From Gracilaria gracilis (taxonomy: Eukaryota; Rhodophyta; Florideophyceae; Gracilariales; Gracilariaceae), in assembly GCA_030374805.1 (NCBI GenBank), contig JARGSG010000015.1:62001-126000 (forward strand): a stretch of 64,000 bases of DNA, given 5' to 3'. Both the position numbers and the translations under genes were made by a program. Under the pieces are notes generated by a model, which was not told the DNA's origin, did not search any database, and saw nothing but the letters and a program-made list of their open reading frames with translations. The first letter of the stretch is position 1, and each line of letters starts with the position of its first letter. This document shows positions 54,338 through 64,000 of the stretch, one piece after another.

Positions 54338-56080
54338 TTGCGTACAGTTACAGTGTCGCATATGTTAGTACCTTCCTTTCGGCTCATCGAGCCCTCAAAT
54401 TTAAAAACAAATCTGTTGGCTGATTGCCCGCACTTTTTTGATACAGAATCGCCCACTTCATCTTTCATTGCCCACGTCGAGACATGCCTTTCCCTCCAAG
54501 CAGCATTCGAGATCTTCGTCGCTGTGCGGCATCGATTAGGCTATTCTATGGTCTCCAAGCGCATCTTTACCTCGAAAGAGCCCCGCTCAAACCACAAATT
54601 AACACCCCTGAAACAAGCCCTTTATCACTACAAGACAGCCAAATCATCCATAGCTAAAGGACCCGAGCTTCTCAACATGCCCTATTCATCGCTGCGCAGT
54701 ACTACACAGCCAAAACAAGCTGTATTTAAGCCCACAGAAAGGCCCGTAGTTTTTTACACAGACGAAACCCCTTACTACTCATTTTTGCCCCACATTTTTC
54801 GCAAAAAGGCACAATTACTTCAACAAAATATTTCAAAAAGTTGGTGCAAACGTTTGCAGGATCGTTGTTACAACCTTGACAAAAATTTCTAATGTTTAAA
54901 CAAGAACGTCCAAAAGATGGGTATAGTAAAGATATTTATAGCACTACACTCTCGTTTTGTCGCAGAAAAAGAGAGCCAGCCTTGAAAAAACACGCCAGAT
55001 GGCTATGTCAGCGACAAATTTAGCCTCCCATTTTGCTCGTCTCGATCAGTTTTACAAGGGGTTTACGATCACTTCGGCGGAGAAAGTTTTTCAAATTGAT
55101 AAAAATGACTTTTCTACAAGGACTGCAGCTCGAGCCCGATCTAAAGCACTATTCGATACCAATGGTCGCAGTAACTCTACGGAACTCTGATGGAAAGCAA
55201 ATGCATGCCACGTTACCAACATGACGGTCTTCTCGGCAGACGGTCGTGCCGGGAATCCGCTTGCCGTATTGCCAGGAAAGCAGACAGAACACCGTATGCG
55301 ATTGGATGGTGCACGAGAAACACCCGCCAGCTTTCTTTCTTCAACAGTTATTGCACTTTCCGTGAGAAGTCGGGTGTCGATTCGGAAATATTCTTCCAGT
55401 GGGTGTGCAAGTTTCTGGAGGAGAGGAAGGTACTGCGAGATAAGTACCGCAATATTGTCTTGACAATGGATGGTAGTGGTGTTCACTGCACGTACCGTGC
55501 TCTGAAAAAATTGAAGGAAGGTCGAGTATTTGCAGTAGGACTGCCATCCCACAAATGACAGAGAAAGCATGTGCTAGACTAATCTGTCTTCTCGCCATTT
55601 AGAACCGCGTTTCGAAATCAACTCAAAAGTAGAGCATATACAATTGAAGACAAGAGCAAGGACATATACAAATTTTGTGAATTGCTTACCTGCGCATACT
55701 ACGATTCTGTGCGTCCGTATAACATCACCAGTGGGTTTGATACATGTAGTGTTTGGCGACGCTACCATGGAGGATCAAATACTTCTGTTATTGAGCCGAA
55801 AGACATAACACACTTTGAGAAAAGTGGCTCGCAGGGAAAGGCGCATGAAAATTATCAGGACATTGGTAAGGCGTGCACGGAAAGTCGCGATATGCTTCAA
55901 AGTGATAAAAACATCATAGAGAATGGCACACTTTTGACAACAACCGGAGCGTTATTAATCAGCTCTGAGGTTATTGGAGCTTTTAAGCAACGAGCAATGC
56001 AGCGGCAGCTAGCTGAAGAACAACGAGCTCCACGTGCTGCGGAAGCAGCGGCCAGAAAAGTCCAAAGGAAGATGGAGTGA
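54338..56080 (+). pseudogene. decayed pogo/Tigger-type (DDE_1) transposase
   Basis: The coding remains run in order on the plus strand through several frames. Near 54620-54690 is a psq-type helix-turn-helix: QALYHYKTAKSSIAKGPELL-NMPYSSL. Near 55020-55130: NLASHFARLDQFYKGFTITS and KVFQIDKNDFSTRTAARA, around the first catalytic Asp. Near 55440-55555: RDKYRNIVLTMDGSGVHCTY and GRVFAVGLPSHK, matching the second Asp block of DDE_1 (D-G-x-G-x-H) and the LPxHxxH region. Near 55590-55770: FRTAFRNQLKSRAYTIEDKS and YNITSGFDTCSVWRR, the pogo C-terminal block that resembles xNIxxGFRxTGIWP. Frameshifts and stops separate the pieces (for example near 54890, 55190 and 55557). Terminal repeats were not found. 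An acidic/Ala-rich tail ends near 56078. Confidence 0.72.
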
Positions 56081-56511
56081 GCGGTGAAACAACGGCAAAA
56101 GCTTCTGGAGGTAGCCAGAAAGGAGGCTCATTGTGTTTGGCTTGCTCAGAGACCTCCACGAAGTCTGCGACTGAGCGCAAGCAGCTCCAATCGTCGAACA
56201 GCTGCGAGGCTACGAGCTGCTCTTCATGTCGATTAGTAGCCTTAGGTGGTGATGGGAATTCTAAATGAATGATAATATTGGAGAATGCAAAATTATGTTG
56301 TTGTTCATATTTCGAACGATGTAGAGTTCCGAACTGCTATTCTTTTGAAGATTGCAACTGCAAAAGTGGGATGTCAATGCGGGTTAATTTCAAAATTTTA
56401 AGATACCAGTGCTGGAAGAAGGATGCTATGGACATCTCCTCCAAGTTTGAAAGAAAATTGATGAAGTTCTCTATATTTTTCTGATTAAAACAGTGAAAGT
56501 GAACCATATTT

Positions 56512-57025
56512 TGATACCTCCTGATACTGGAAAGCGCTTGTGGGGCTCGACCTAGGAGAGGAAATAAAAATGGAACCCTATAAGGTGTGGCAGCACTAGC
56601 CACTAATAGGCTCAATGCGCTTAGTTTTCTAACTGCTTCTGAATTGGTAGAATACGGGTTCCAATGCCAAAAAAGTGTTATATTCTCCGAGATACGTCAC
56701 TGCCATACAACGATGACTGTAGAAACCAAACAGGCGTATTATAACGTAGTAAAACTTGAGTTTTACCAACAAGGGGGCGAAACTCCCACTCGGTGGTTAT
56801 ACAGAGTGTGAAGACCGGCAAGACGGAGCCAGAGTGCCACGTGTGCTGCCAGGAGGCGCATTGCAAACGCAATGCCTTTGGCACTCGTAATTCGTTCATT
56901 TAATTTTAAAACTATTTTCCGTAATTACGAAATTGGTCAACCACCATCATGTGCTCTCACAGTGCCTCCCGTAGCTGGAACGTACGCCAGCTCATATTAC
57001 TTGGTTCAGCTGGCTGTACACTACA
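56512..57025 (-). repeat. E3 3' LTR (start approximate)
   Basis: The right end GCTGTACACTACA followed by GACCCCCTTC matches the LTR end and polypurine tract of E2 (TTGTACTACA, GACCCCCTTC). A start at TGATACCTCC gives 514 bp, the same as the E2 LTR, and GGGGCTCGACCTAGGAG resembles GGGCTCAACCTAAA in the same place in E2. Otherwise the two LTRs are strongly diverged, so the left border is tentative. Confidence 0.5.
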
Positions 57026-57675
57026 GACCCCCTTCTTATCGACAGCCACGCCTCGGGGCTGTACGGCGCAGGGAGCAAAGCCGGGCAATCTTTCGAGAGG
57101 GGGCGGCTCCCGGCTTTTCGCCGACCTAGCAAGATCGCCGGATTCCGGGCGTGGCCCTTCCTATCCGTGGGTAGCTTTTCTCGCGCCTGATCTGCACTGA
57201 CGCCCGTTGTCGGTCGTCGTCTTTACCAGTTGGGTTCTTACGTAGTGTAGTGCACCGTGGGTGTCGCTCGTTTGCTCTTGCGGTCCTGTGTCCTCGCAAC
57301 CTCCGTGGTTTTTCGGCTAACAAATATTCTCGGTACGGCTGCATCATCACCCAATCACGCAACCACCGTTGTCTGTGGCCCCTCATGGCCACCTTCGAAG
57401 TTAATGGGGGGCTCCAGACGCCACGAAGACGTTCGCCCACCGGTTCCGGTTCACTTTTCAATACTTTCTCTGGAGCGTTGTCGTGCCCCATGGGCCTCAT
57501 TGAGGTGATTCACGTCCATTTAGACGATAAATATTCCCTCCCTTGTCCAGTGAAGGATGAACCATTCGGTCGGTTGGCCTTTGGAGACTCTTCTTTTTCG
57601 TCTCCGTTCCCTGTTAAAAGACGGTGCGCGAGCGCTGTTCGGGTGTGCCCAGCTTCCGCTCTGGTATCACCAAAC

Positions 57676-59645
57676 ATGTCGGGTTGCGGCTCTGGCTCAC
57701 GCGGAAGCGGCCACGGAATCACCAAGTGTGGTCGTTACCATGTAGTTCGCGGTCGCATCCTGTCGCGCGGTTAGTCTCGCGGCCGGGACGCATCGCATGG
57801 GGCCCCCGCCATGAGCGTAGCCGATATCTCCATTGGCTATTCTGTGAGTACTACGCTCAACCAGGATCCATACATGGTATTCTAGAATGAACCGATAGGG
57901 CAAAGAGCGGTTCCTTTGGGTTGGCACCCAGGCCACTCGTCCAGAGCCTATGACGCTCACGAACCGGCCGATGTCGGTAACTCTTACACTTGGACAGAAG
58001 TACGGATACCCGTCCTTTACTGAGCACAGCTCTTGATCTCGTTGGGATAGCCATCGGTGTGAAGCTATCCCATTCAACCCACCGAAACGAGATAAGGAAG
58101 CCCGTCACCTTCTTGCTCGTTATCAGTGTTTTCAACATCGAGCGTCGCATGCCCCGTTCAAATACTACATTTCTGCGAGTGGGGGACTTACCGTATCGGC
58201 GCTGCGCTGCGTTCTGGAACTTCCCTACTTCCATGACCTCGTTGGTAGCCTGGAAGAGTTCAGACCGTCGTCGAACTACCTTAAGGTGGATACCAAACTG
58301 ATCTCGTTACCGAACTCCTATACCACTATGAATTTGACTGACTGGTATCAGTGGGGAACAGACGCTGCCCTCGAGGCCCCCATTAGTCACCGCCGCAGCC
58401 TTGTGCGCACCATGCATAGTTTCCTCTGCACTGAGTTCTTCCGGCAACCAACCGAAGTTCGGCGTAAGTTGTATGTCATACAACCCGAGTGGTCGCACCT
58501 GTACGAAGTTCCTCAGTGTTGGTCTTTTCAACACCGCCAGTTCTGGCCTACTTTGGCAGTCTTACCCGTTCACAATGCGATTCGGCTTTTACAATTTGGT
58601 ACATTGCTCTGTTTGAGAGGGGTGTCTGGGTCGCCATTCTGTCTTTTCTGGCTTCCTGGGACAGTATCGCGTAGGACTGTCGAAGCACGGAGACGTCCAT
58701 CTAAAATAATGGCTTTCCCCCGTAGGTCGCCTTTTTCCGACTGCCTCAGTGAGTGAATAACTTGATCCGCAACCTCTGAATGGGTGAGGTCATTGACCGT
58801 ACTGGTTTCTCCTCAGACTATCTCGAGAAGTGCCTGACCGCATTGGAGAATTATGGCTGGAAAGAAGAACAATGTTGGGAAGTTTGGGATTACGAGAACC
58901 TGAAGATCTGTCCTCAAGGTGTGAGCACGCAGCCAAAAGATCATCAAGGCGAAGAGGCTCAGTACAGTTACGTGTTTGAGACTCCTGAGGTGGTAACCCC
59001 CGCAACCACTTCCATTGTTGGTGGTTCCATTACCGGTATTCTTTCCACTCCACTTTCTCCAAAGGCCGCTTCCGCGAGCCCATCCCAACCATTCGCGGTT
59101 CCTCAGGCATTTCTGAGAGGCGGTGAGCCTGTTACTACTCCCGCCATAACTGGTGCTCTCATCTGCATCCAGCAGACCTGCATGTGTCGCCTTAACCATC
59201 TTAGCCACATTTTATCCAGAAAGCTCTGGCACTCCTTGATTCCATGAATCCCCTTCATGCCCACTAAATTGCGGCACTCGACCAGATTGGAGATTTCCGT
59301 AACAGGTTCCAAATGGAAATGTACCCTTCGTTGACTCACCATGTTGGCGAGCTCTCCACCACTCTGGACAAGGTGCCAACCACTGGCGATCCTCTTCTCG
59401 GCACCCTCGTGGGCGTTCCTCTCGCTTCGACTTCAGCCTACTCTCTTGGTCAAGAGAGTATGCCACCTGTGCCTACCTCGAGCTCACCGATTGTCGGCAC
59501 TGCAGCCTCGCCCGCCTACCCTGGCTCTGCCATTCTTTTTGGTGACCACGGTGGTTTCTCTCAAGGCTACAGGTCAGCGAATTTGCCTCCACAGCCCTTC
59601 GGCGGTGGTGGATCAGCCAGTACCCCCCATGAAACTGCTATGGGT
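57676..59645 (+). pseudogene. E3 antisense coding region
   Basis: It begins MSGCGSGSRGSGHGITKCGR, like E2. Later plus-strand blocks include SNYLKVDTKLISLPNSYTTM and RSLVRTMHSFLCTEFFRQPT (compare FNRVMHGFHNMEFFSQPNKG of E2), NTASSGLLWQ- and STPPVLAYFGSL-type sequence, then WYIALFERGVWVAILSFLAS (compare FWSIALAEWAVLVAVLALQA), and a Pro/Ser/Thr-rich tail. It has the same place and orientation as in E1 and E2. It is broken. Confidence 0.6.
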
Positions 59646-59902
59646 TAGTCTAACCAGTAGAGTGCGGCATCTAGTGGTCTCAGTTAGTTTTTCTGTTTTT
59701 ATTGAAGTAAAATGCTTTTGTTTCTCCTGTTTGTGGCACTTGCGAGCTTCTGTTCCCCCCCGCTAGCTCGTTGTACCCACATTGGGTTTGTTTAAGTACC
59801 TTTTGGTGCTGGAGTATGTTTTTATTTACGCCAATACGGCAGTATAGAGTTATTGGGTATGTGGTTAGCGGGTTCCAAGGTGTGATCACTGGTTGACCAA
59901 GC

Positions 59903-62900
59903 TTACCAGCGGATGCGGTACCTAATACGATTTGGTAGGTGTTCGTGACCAATGATGGTCTCTATTGCACATTCGGTGGTAGGTATCGGCGGGCGCGCGG
60001 GGCGTCCCACTGTCGGTAGGTTGGTTTCTTGCGTGGGCTTTGTTGCGGGATCCGCTGAGATCTCGCGTTTACCAGATGGTAAAGGTGCCTGTTGTAGGAC
60101 AACATCAACCATCACGGTACGCGGTAAGAAAGCAGTTGTCACTGTCTCAGGTGAGGCTACGGCGCGCGTACTGGCTGGTGAACCGTTACGATGTACCACA
60201 TCGTCCTGGCTACTTTGCGTGTGCGGTGCCTTGACTACCCGATCAACAGAGATAGTGTTTTCCAATCCGTCCATCCTGAGGGTTACCGTTTGGTCATTCG
60301 CACATATGACCTCATAGGGTCCTTCGAATTTCGGTAGGAGTTTTGACCGGATGTCTTTGTACACAACGATATCATTCTTTTTCTCTGCGGTTTTCGGCCT
60401 TCTAACTTCTGGTGGGATGTCGACGGAGACGAAATCTCCGGCGTCCACCTTGGTTACGCCTCTGAATTTACCGTCATAATTCTGGTTGTACCGTGACTGG
60501 GCTGCTGTCATTCGGACTTTGGCTTCCAGCAAGTTTGACCGTCACCTCTTGCCAATGGAATTCTTGACATTTGCTGATATCGTCCCACCCGGTGGTCTGT
60601 CATTTTGAGGTCGCGCCTATACTACAATCCCTGGGGAAGTGCATGATAGCACCAGATCAAATGTTATAGTCTGCGTTGTCCGGTGTACCTGCAGGTTATA
60701 CGCGTTAGTCAGTGGTTGCAAGTAGTAAGCCCACTCAGTTTGGTGTTCCTCTACATCTTTTCGTAGCCGTGATACCAGGGTATTGTTGATTCGTTCCTCT
60801 TGGCTATTTGTTTCTGGGTGGTAGGAGGTTGTGAAGTAATGCCAAATTCCAAACATGGTGCAAAAAGGTTCAAAGAACTTGGAAGTTAAGTTGCTACCAC
60901 TATCGGTCAGGAGGTACATTGGTTCTCCATACGGGTAGACCCAAATTTTGAGGAACGCTTCGGCCAACACTGGTGACTTCGTTCCCTTGAACGGTATGGC
61001 TCGCGTGAGCTTAGTGAACCTATCGGTGATGAAGATCACCAACCGATACCCTTCTCAGGTTTTTGGCAGGCGCCCTAGGATTTCTATGGCGACAAATTGC
61101 AAGATCCACGCAGCTGGGAAAATCTTTAGGTATTCTATGCTTTATCAGTCCCCGTCGGGTCTTGACACATGAGGTACATCTGGCCAAATAGGTATACACG
61201 TCGTGATCCATATGGGGCCAGTAAAATTGTTTCCTCAAAGTGTAGTAGAACCGCGTGACTCCGGAATGCCCGGCCAACCGTGAGTAGTGAGGGAGATATA
61301 GGACCCGAGGGTGCGGCGATTCGGGTACTAACTTCTGGAGGCCTCCGTCTAATGGCGTTCACCTTACCAAGTAACCATCATGCTCTAAATCAAAATGTGA
61401 TCCCTTCGTGCCCACCTGACTGGCCAATGTTTTGCAAAACCGATCAACGGCTTGTTCGCTCAGTATTGTCCTAAAAAATCCGTGCATTCTCTCCTTCCTC
61501 GATTTCGGCCAGTACTGTAGGTTCTTTCTCTGGGTGTTCGTGTACGACATCCGTGTCATCCCAAGTTTCTTCAAGGGTTTGCAGTCCATCAGGTCATATC
61601 CCTTTCATTGTGAAACATGGAATTTCATCTCCAACCGGGTCGGTGTATAGGCCGTCGGTGTTGGGTCTAGGCATTGCATTGGCTACGTTATGCTTGATCC
61701 CTAGTCGGTATTGCACATCTTATTCAAACTTTGACAGGCGGAGACGCCATCGGGCTAGCCGTCCCGAAGCGTCTGCCCGCCGCAAGATCCACCGTAATGC
61801 ATCATGATCTGTCCGAAAGGTGAAATTAGAACCATAAAGGTAGGGTCGCAGTAATAGCATACTCCAAACTACTGCTAGGCATTTTTTCTCCGTCACGGTG
61901 TAGTTCTGGCCAGCTTTGGTTAGCGGTCTACACCAATATCCCACCGGTTGCTTCTCTCTCTTCATTGTCTTGCATTAAACAGCAGCCAATCCAGGCATCG
62001 GATGCGTCCGTGTCCAGAGTATATCGAAAACCTGTATTCGGTAAGGCCCACACTGGTGGGGATAATAGAGCTGCCTTCAACCGCTGAAAAGAATCTATCT
62101 CATTTTCCTCCAGGCACTCGAAGTGTGCCCGTTGTTGTTTTTGTAATCGTCGATTCTGGGGCGCCGCCATCTTTGCGAACCCTTTTATGAACCTTTTGTA
62201 TACGTTAGACAGACAAATAAAGGAAAGAATGTCCGTTTGTGACATTGGAAACTTTGCTTCCAGAACCTCTGGTAGGTTGCGGTGCGTTACTTCTAACCGC
62301 TCTGGGCTGATTGTGCGGCCGATGTATTTCACCTTTTGGTCAAAAAAAGATGATGCACTACCTTAGCTTGAGTGTAACTCCTGCATTCCTCGAAAGGCCC
62401 AAACTGTCCTGACATATTAAAAGATCTCCCTCTACAGAGCGCGAGTAGATCACCACATCGTCTAGGTAGAACAATGCCACTTAACCAAAGCTAAGATTAT
62501 GTCCAAGGCTCTCTGGAATGATGTTGGTGATTTTCTCAAACCAAATTGCATGCGTAGAAATCGAAACAGACCTGCGTGGCAGGTAAAGACTGTCTTGTCC
62601 CTATCCTCTCCAGATATTTCTATCTGCCAGTAGCCACAGTTTGCGTCCGATGTGGTGAAAATTTTTTTGTGCCTCCAAGGGAATCAATGCATTCGTCCAT
62701 TCTTGGCATAGGATATGAGTCTCTAACCGTTAATGCATTCAATTCTCGGCAACCAATGTAGAACTTCATTCGAGTATCGCTTCGTTTCTGAACCAACACC
62801 CCAGGGCTGGCCCATTACGACCAGCTGGCTTGATGACTACCTCGCAGATCATACGCTCTACCACTTTGAGCTCAACCTCTCGGGCTTTGCGCCCTGCCTA

Positions 62901-62950
62901 ATATGATTTCTGGTGTATAGGACGGGCACCTGGCATAAACTTCGGTGTTA
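59903..62950 (-). pseudogene. pol: E3 pol remains: RT, RNase H, integrase, chromodomain
   Basis: Recognised in order on the minus strand: RT remains near 62.3-62.95 kb; an RNase H block FRTDHDALRWILRRADASGR near 61.8 kb; integrase HHCC with MAGHSGVTRFYYTLRKQFYW-PHMDHDVYTYLARCTSCVKT near 61.2 kb; core remains VIFITDRFTKLTRAIPFKGT and YLLTDSGSNLTSKFFEPFC; and a GPY-type module EGPYEVICANDQTVTLRMDG with a chromodomain start IETIIGHEHLPNRIRYRIRW near 59.93 kb. It is closest to E2. It is a fossil. Confidence 0.8.
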
Positions 62951-62960
62951 TCGGAATGCT

Positions 62961-63497
62961 ACGTCGGTATTCTCGGAATGCTAGTTTAGTATGCTAGATC
63001 ACTAGTTGTGAAAATAAAAGTGCGAAGAAAACTAGCATTTTTTGCAGTTTGCGCTAGTTGGCAAGGCAAAAATTTTTTTTGGAAATAACGTTTCCGTTCA
63101 GTGCAGTTCAAACTTCACCTACTGGAGTTGAAGGCTAGTTTGCAGTTCCCTTTACATTCCCCACATTCGTCAAAAACACTCTAAAAAATTACGAACAAAC
63201 CACTATCGCTCCCTCATTCCAACCCTGCATTCGGATCCTGAGTCTCAGTTTCCCTAAATGTCAAGTTGAAGAACTCCAACGGAACACTCTCTCCATTCTC
63301 GTACACCCTTCTAGCCCAAAAACGGCTCCCAACCCCTCCCAGCCTCTTCTCCTACTGCTCCTCCACTATGCGCTCCGCCGTTCTAACAGCCGCCGCCGCA
63401 CTACCAAACCCAACTAGTGGCGCTCCACTCTGCAGCTGCCGCAGCACACACACCTCCCCATCCTCGTTCACCATAACCCCACCCTATCGCCTCTTCC
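62961..63497. other. junction and spacer beyond truncated E3
   Basis: Just right of the E3 remains, CGGAATGCTA occurs twice (about 62951 and 62975) within a short TCGGAATGCTA repeat. Otherwise there is no feature; no LTR or primer-binding site of E3 is present. Confidence 0.4.
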
Positions 63498-63988
63498 TCA
63501 CCCGACTTCCCAAAACCCCCACTCCATTCCTTTCTCCGCTCCTCCCCTCACACACCCACGTCCATCACGAGAGCCAGGCGTCACCGTTGACCCTTTCTCT
63601 CTTCTCTCCTCCCTCCAAACGCCTCCTTCTCTCACCAGCTCCTTCACCTCCAAGAACAATTTGCACGCCTTCTCTACCTGTCCGACTTGCGCCTCCAACA
63701 CCTCCACACGTCCCCTCAGCCCCATATTCTCCCTTCTCAGCGTCAGCATCTCCCTTCCAATCCACTCTACCATCCCACTCACATGTCTTCCAGTCCCCAT
63801 TCCAGCCAACTTCATTCTTTTCCGAATCTTCGAAATCAAATCCAATGCCCCCTAATCTTCGACACACTCAGCACCACCCCTCCCATCTCACCCCCCATCT
63901 CAGAGAGCCAGTCGTCCAAATGCTCCTTTAGATCTCCTCTAAGCCTCCCCAACCGTTCCTCCATCTCAGCCGCAAACCTCCTCTCCGG
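63498..63988 (-). CDS. coiled-coil coding fragment running toward the right edge
   Basis: On the minus strand, a stretch near the edge reads AAEMEERLGRLRGDLKEHLD-DWLSEMGGEMGG and continues in the next frame with DLISKIRKRMKLAGMGTGRH, MVEWIGREMLTLRRENMGLR and VEVLEAQVGQVEKACKLFLE. The Leu/Glu heptads suggest a short coiled coil. The two stretches are in different frames that meet near 63855, so there is a frameshift or intron. No family is recognised. The plus strand of the same stretch is Pro/Ser-rich and is probably the shadow. Confidence 0.35.
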
Positions 63989-64000
63989 TCACCCATCCCC

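Larger units (their letters stand above)
56512..62960 (-). mobile_element. E3: truncated, old Ty3/gypsy chromodomain element
   Basis: On the minus strand it keeps part of the reverse transcriptase, RNase H, integrase, chromodomain start, the antisense coding region, polypurine tract and 3' LTR. The 5' part (5' LTR, primer-binding site, gag, protease) is missing. Similarity to E2 is the closest, but the copy is heavily broken with many interruptions, so it is the oldest of the three. Confidence 0.82.

Noticed and set aside
56270-56530. right terminal inverted repeat for the pogo-like transposase at 54.3-56.1 kb
   Set aside because: Candidate CAGT words on either side match for only about six bases, no better than chance.
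63266-63931. 221-residue Pro/Ser/Thr-rich plus-strand frame at the right edge
   Set aside because: Does not begin with ATG, low complexity, and the minus strand shows heptad coiled-coil sequence instead.

Overview
This 64 kb window is nuclear DNA of a photosynthetic eukaryote, most likely a multicellular red alga (Chondrus-like). The reasons are: long host genes without visible introns; a 2-C-methyl-D-erythritol-4-phosphate cytidylyltransferase (IspD) with an N-terminal extension that looks like a plastid transit peptide; eukaryote-only genes (WDR55/JIP5, RAB3GAP2, a C2H2 zinc-finger gene); TATA boxes; and a compact gene island next to a sea of transposons. The lineage is an inference; the eukaryotic, plastid-bearing nature is well supported.

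Layout. (1) 1-2.6 kb: gene-poor, with a possible LTR-element end at the left edge, a tRNA-like sequence and a small tandem array of hairpin/TATAAA units. (2) 2.6-16.7 kb: the host gene island. It holds an orphan basic protein, convergent with WDR55/JIP5; IspD, divergent from WDR55; the Rab3 GAP non-catalytic subunit, convergent with IspD; a 1478-residue coiled-coil protein, divergent from it across a C-rich promoter region; and a two-finger C2H2 protein. (3) 16.7-20.5 kb: no convincing gene. (4) 20.5-23.3 kb: a decayed Tc1-like transposon with terminal inverted repeats and a pogo-like deletion derivative. (5) 23.3-49.5 kb: an AT-rich, diverged-repeat locus that has taken two full-length Ty3/gypsy chromodomain elements (E1 23451-34882 and E2 36436-48211, each with a perfect 5-bp target duplication) and a solo LTR (48419-49267, also with a perfect duplication). 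(6) 49.5-56.5 kb: decayed genes of unknown type, a foldback MITE, a strand-asymmetric G-rich minisatellite and a decayed pogo/Tigger-type transposase. (7) 56.5-63 kb: a third, older and truncated chromodomain element (E3). (8) The right edge holds part of a coiled-coil coding sequence.

The most interesting signal is in the three chromodomain elements. All run on the minus strand, and all carry between the end of pol and the 3' LTR a long plus-strand (antisense) coding region that converges on pol. The three antisense regions share recognisable protein blocks (a Gly/Arg-rich start, an aromatic/basic middle, a PPVLxYF block and a hydrophobic LxEWAV block), although the LTRs of E1 and E2 are not alignable by eye. 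E1 and E2 also share an identical primer-binding site. This looks like an accessory antisense gene maintained in a red-algal chromovirus lineage. Antisense ORFs are known in some plant gypsy elements such as Grande and RIRE2, but I do not recognise this protein.

Among host genes, the divergent pairing of a Rab-GAP subunit with a coiled-coil protein whose N-terminus may be a C2-like domain suggests a membrane-traffic theme, but this is only positional inference.
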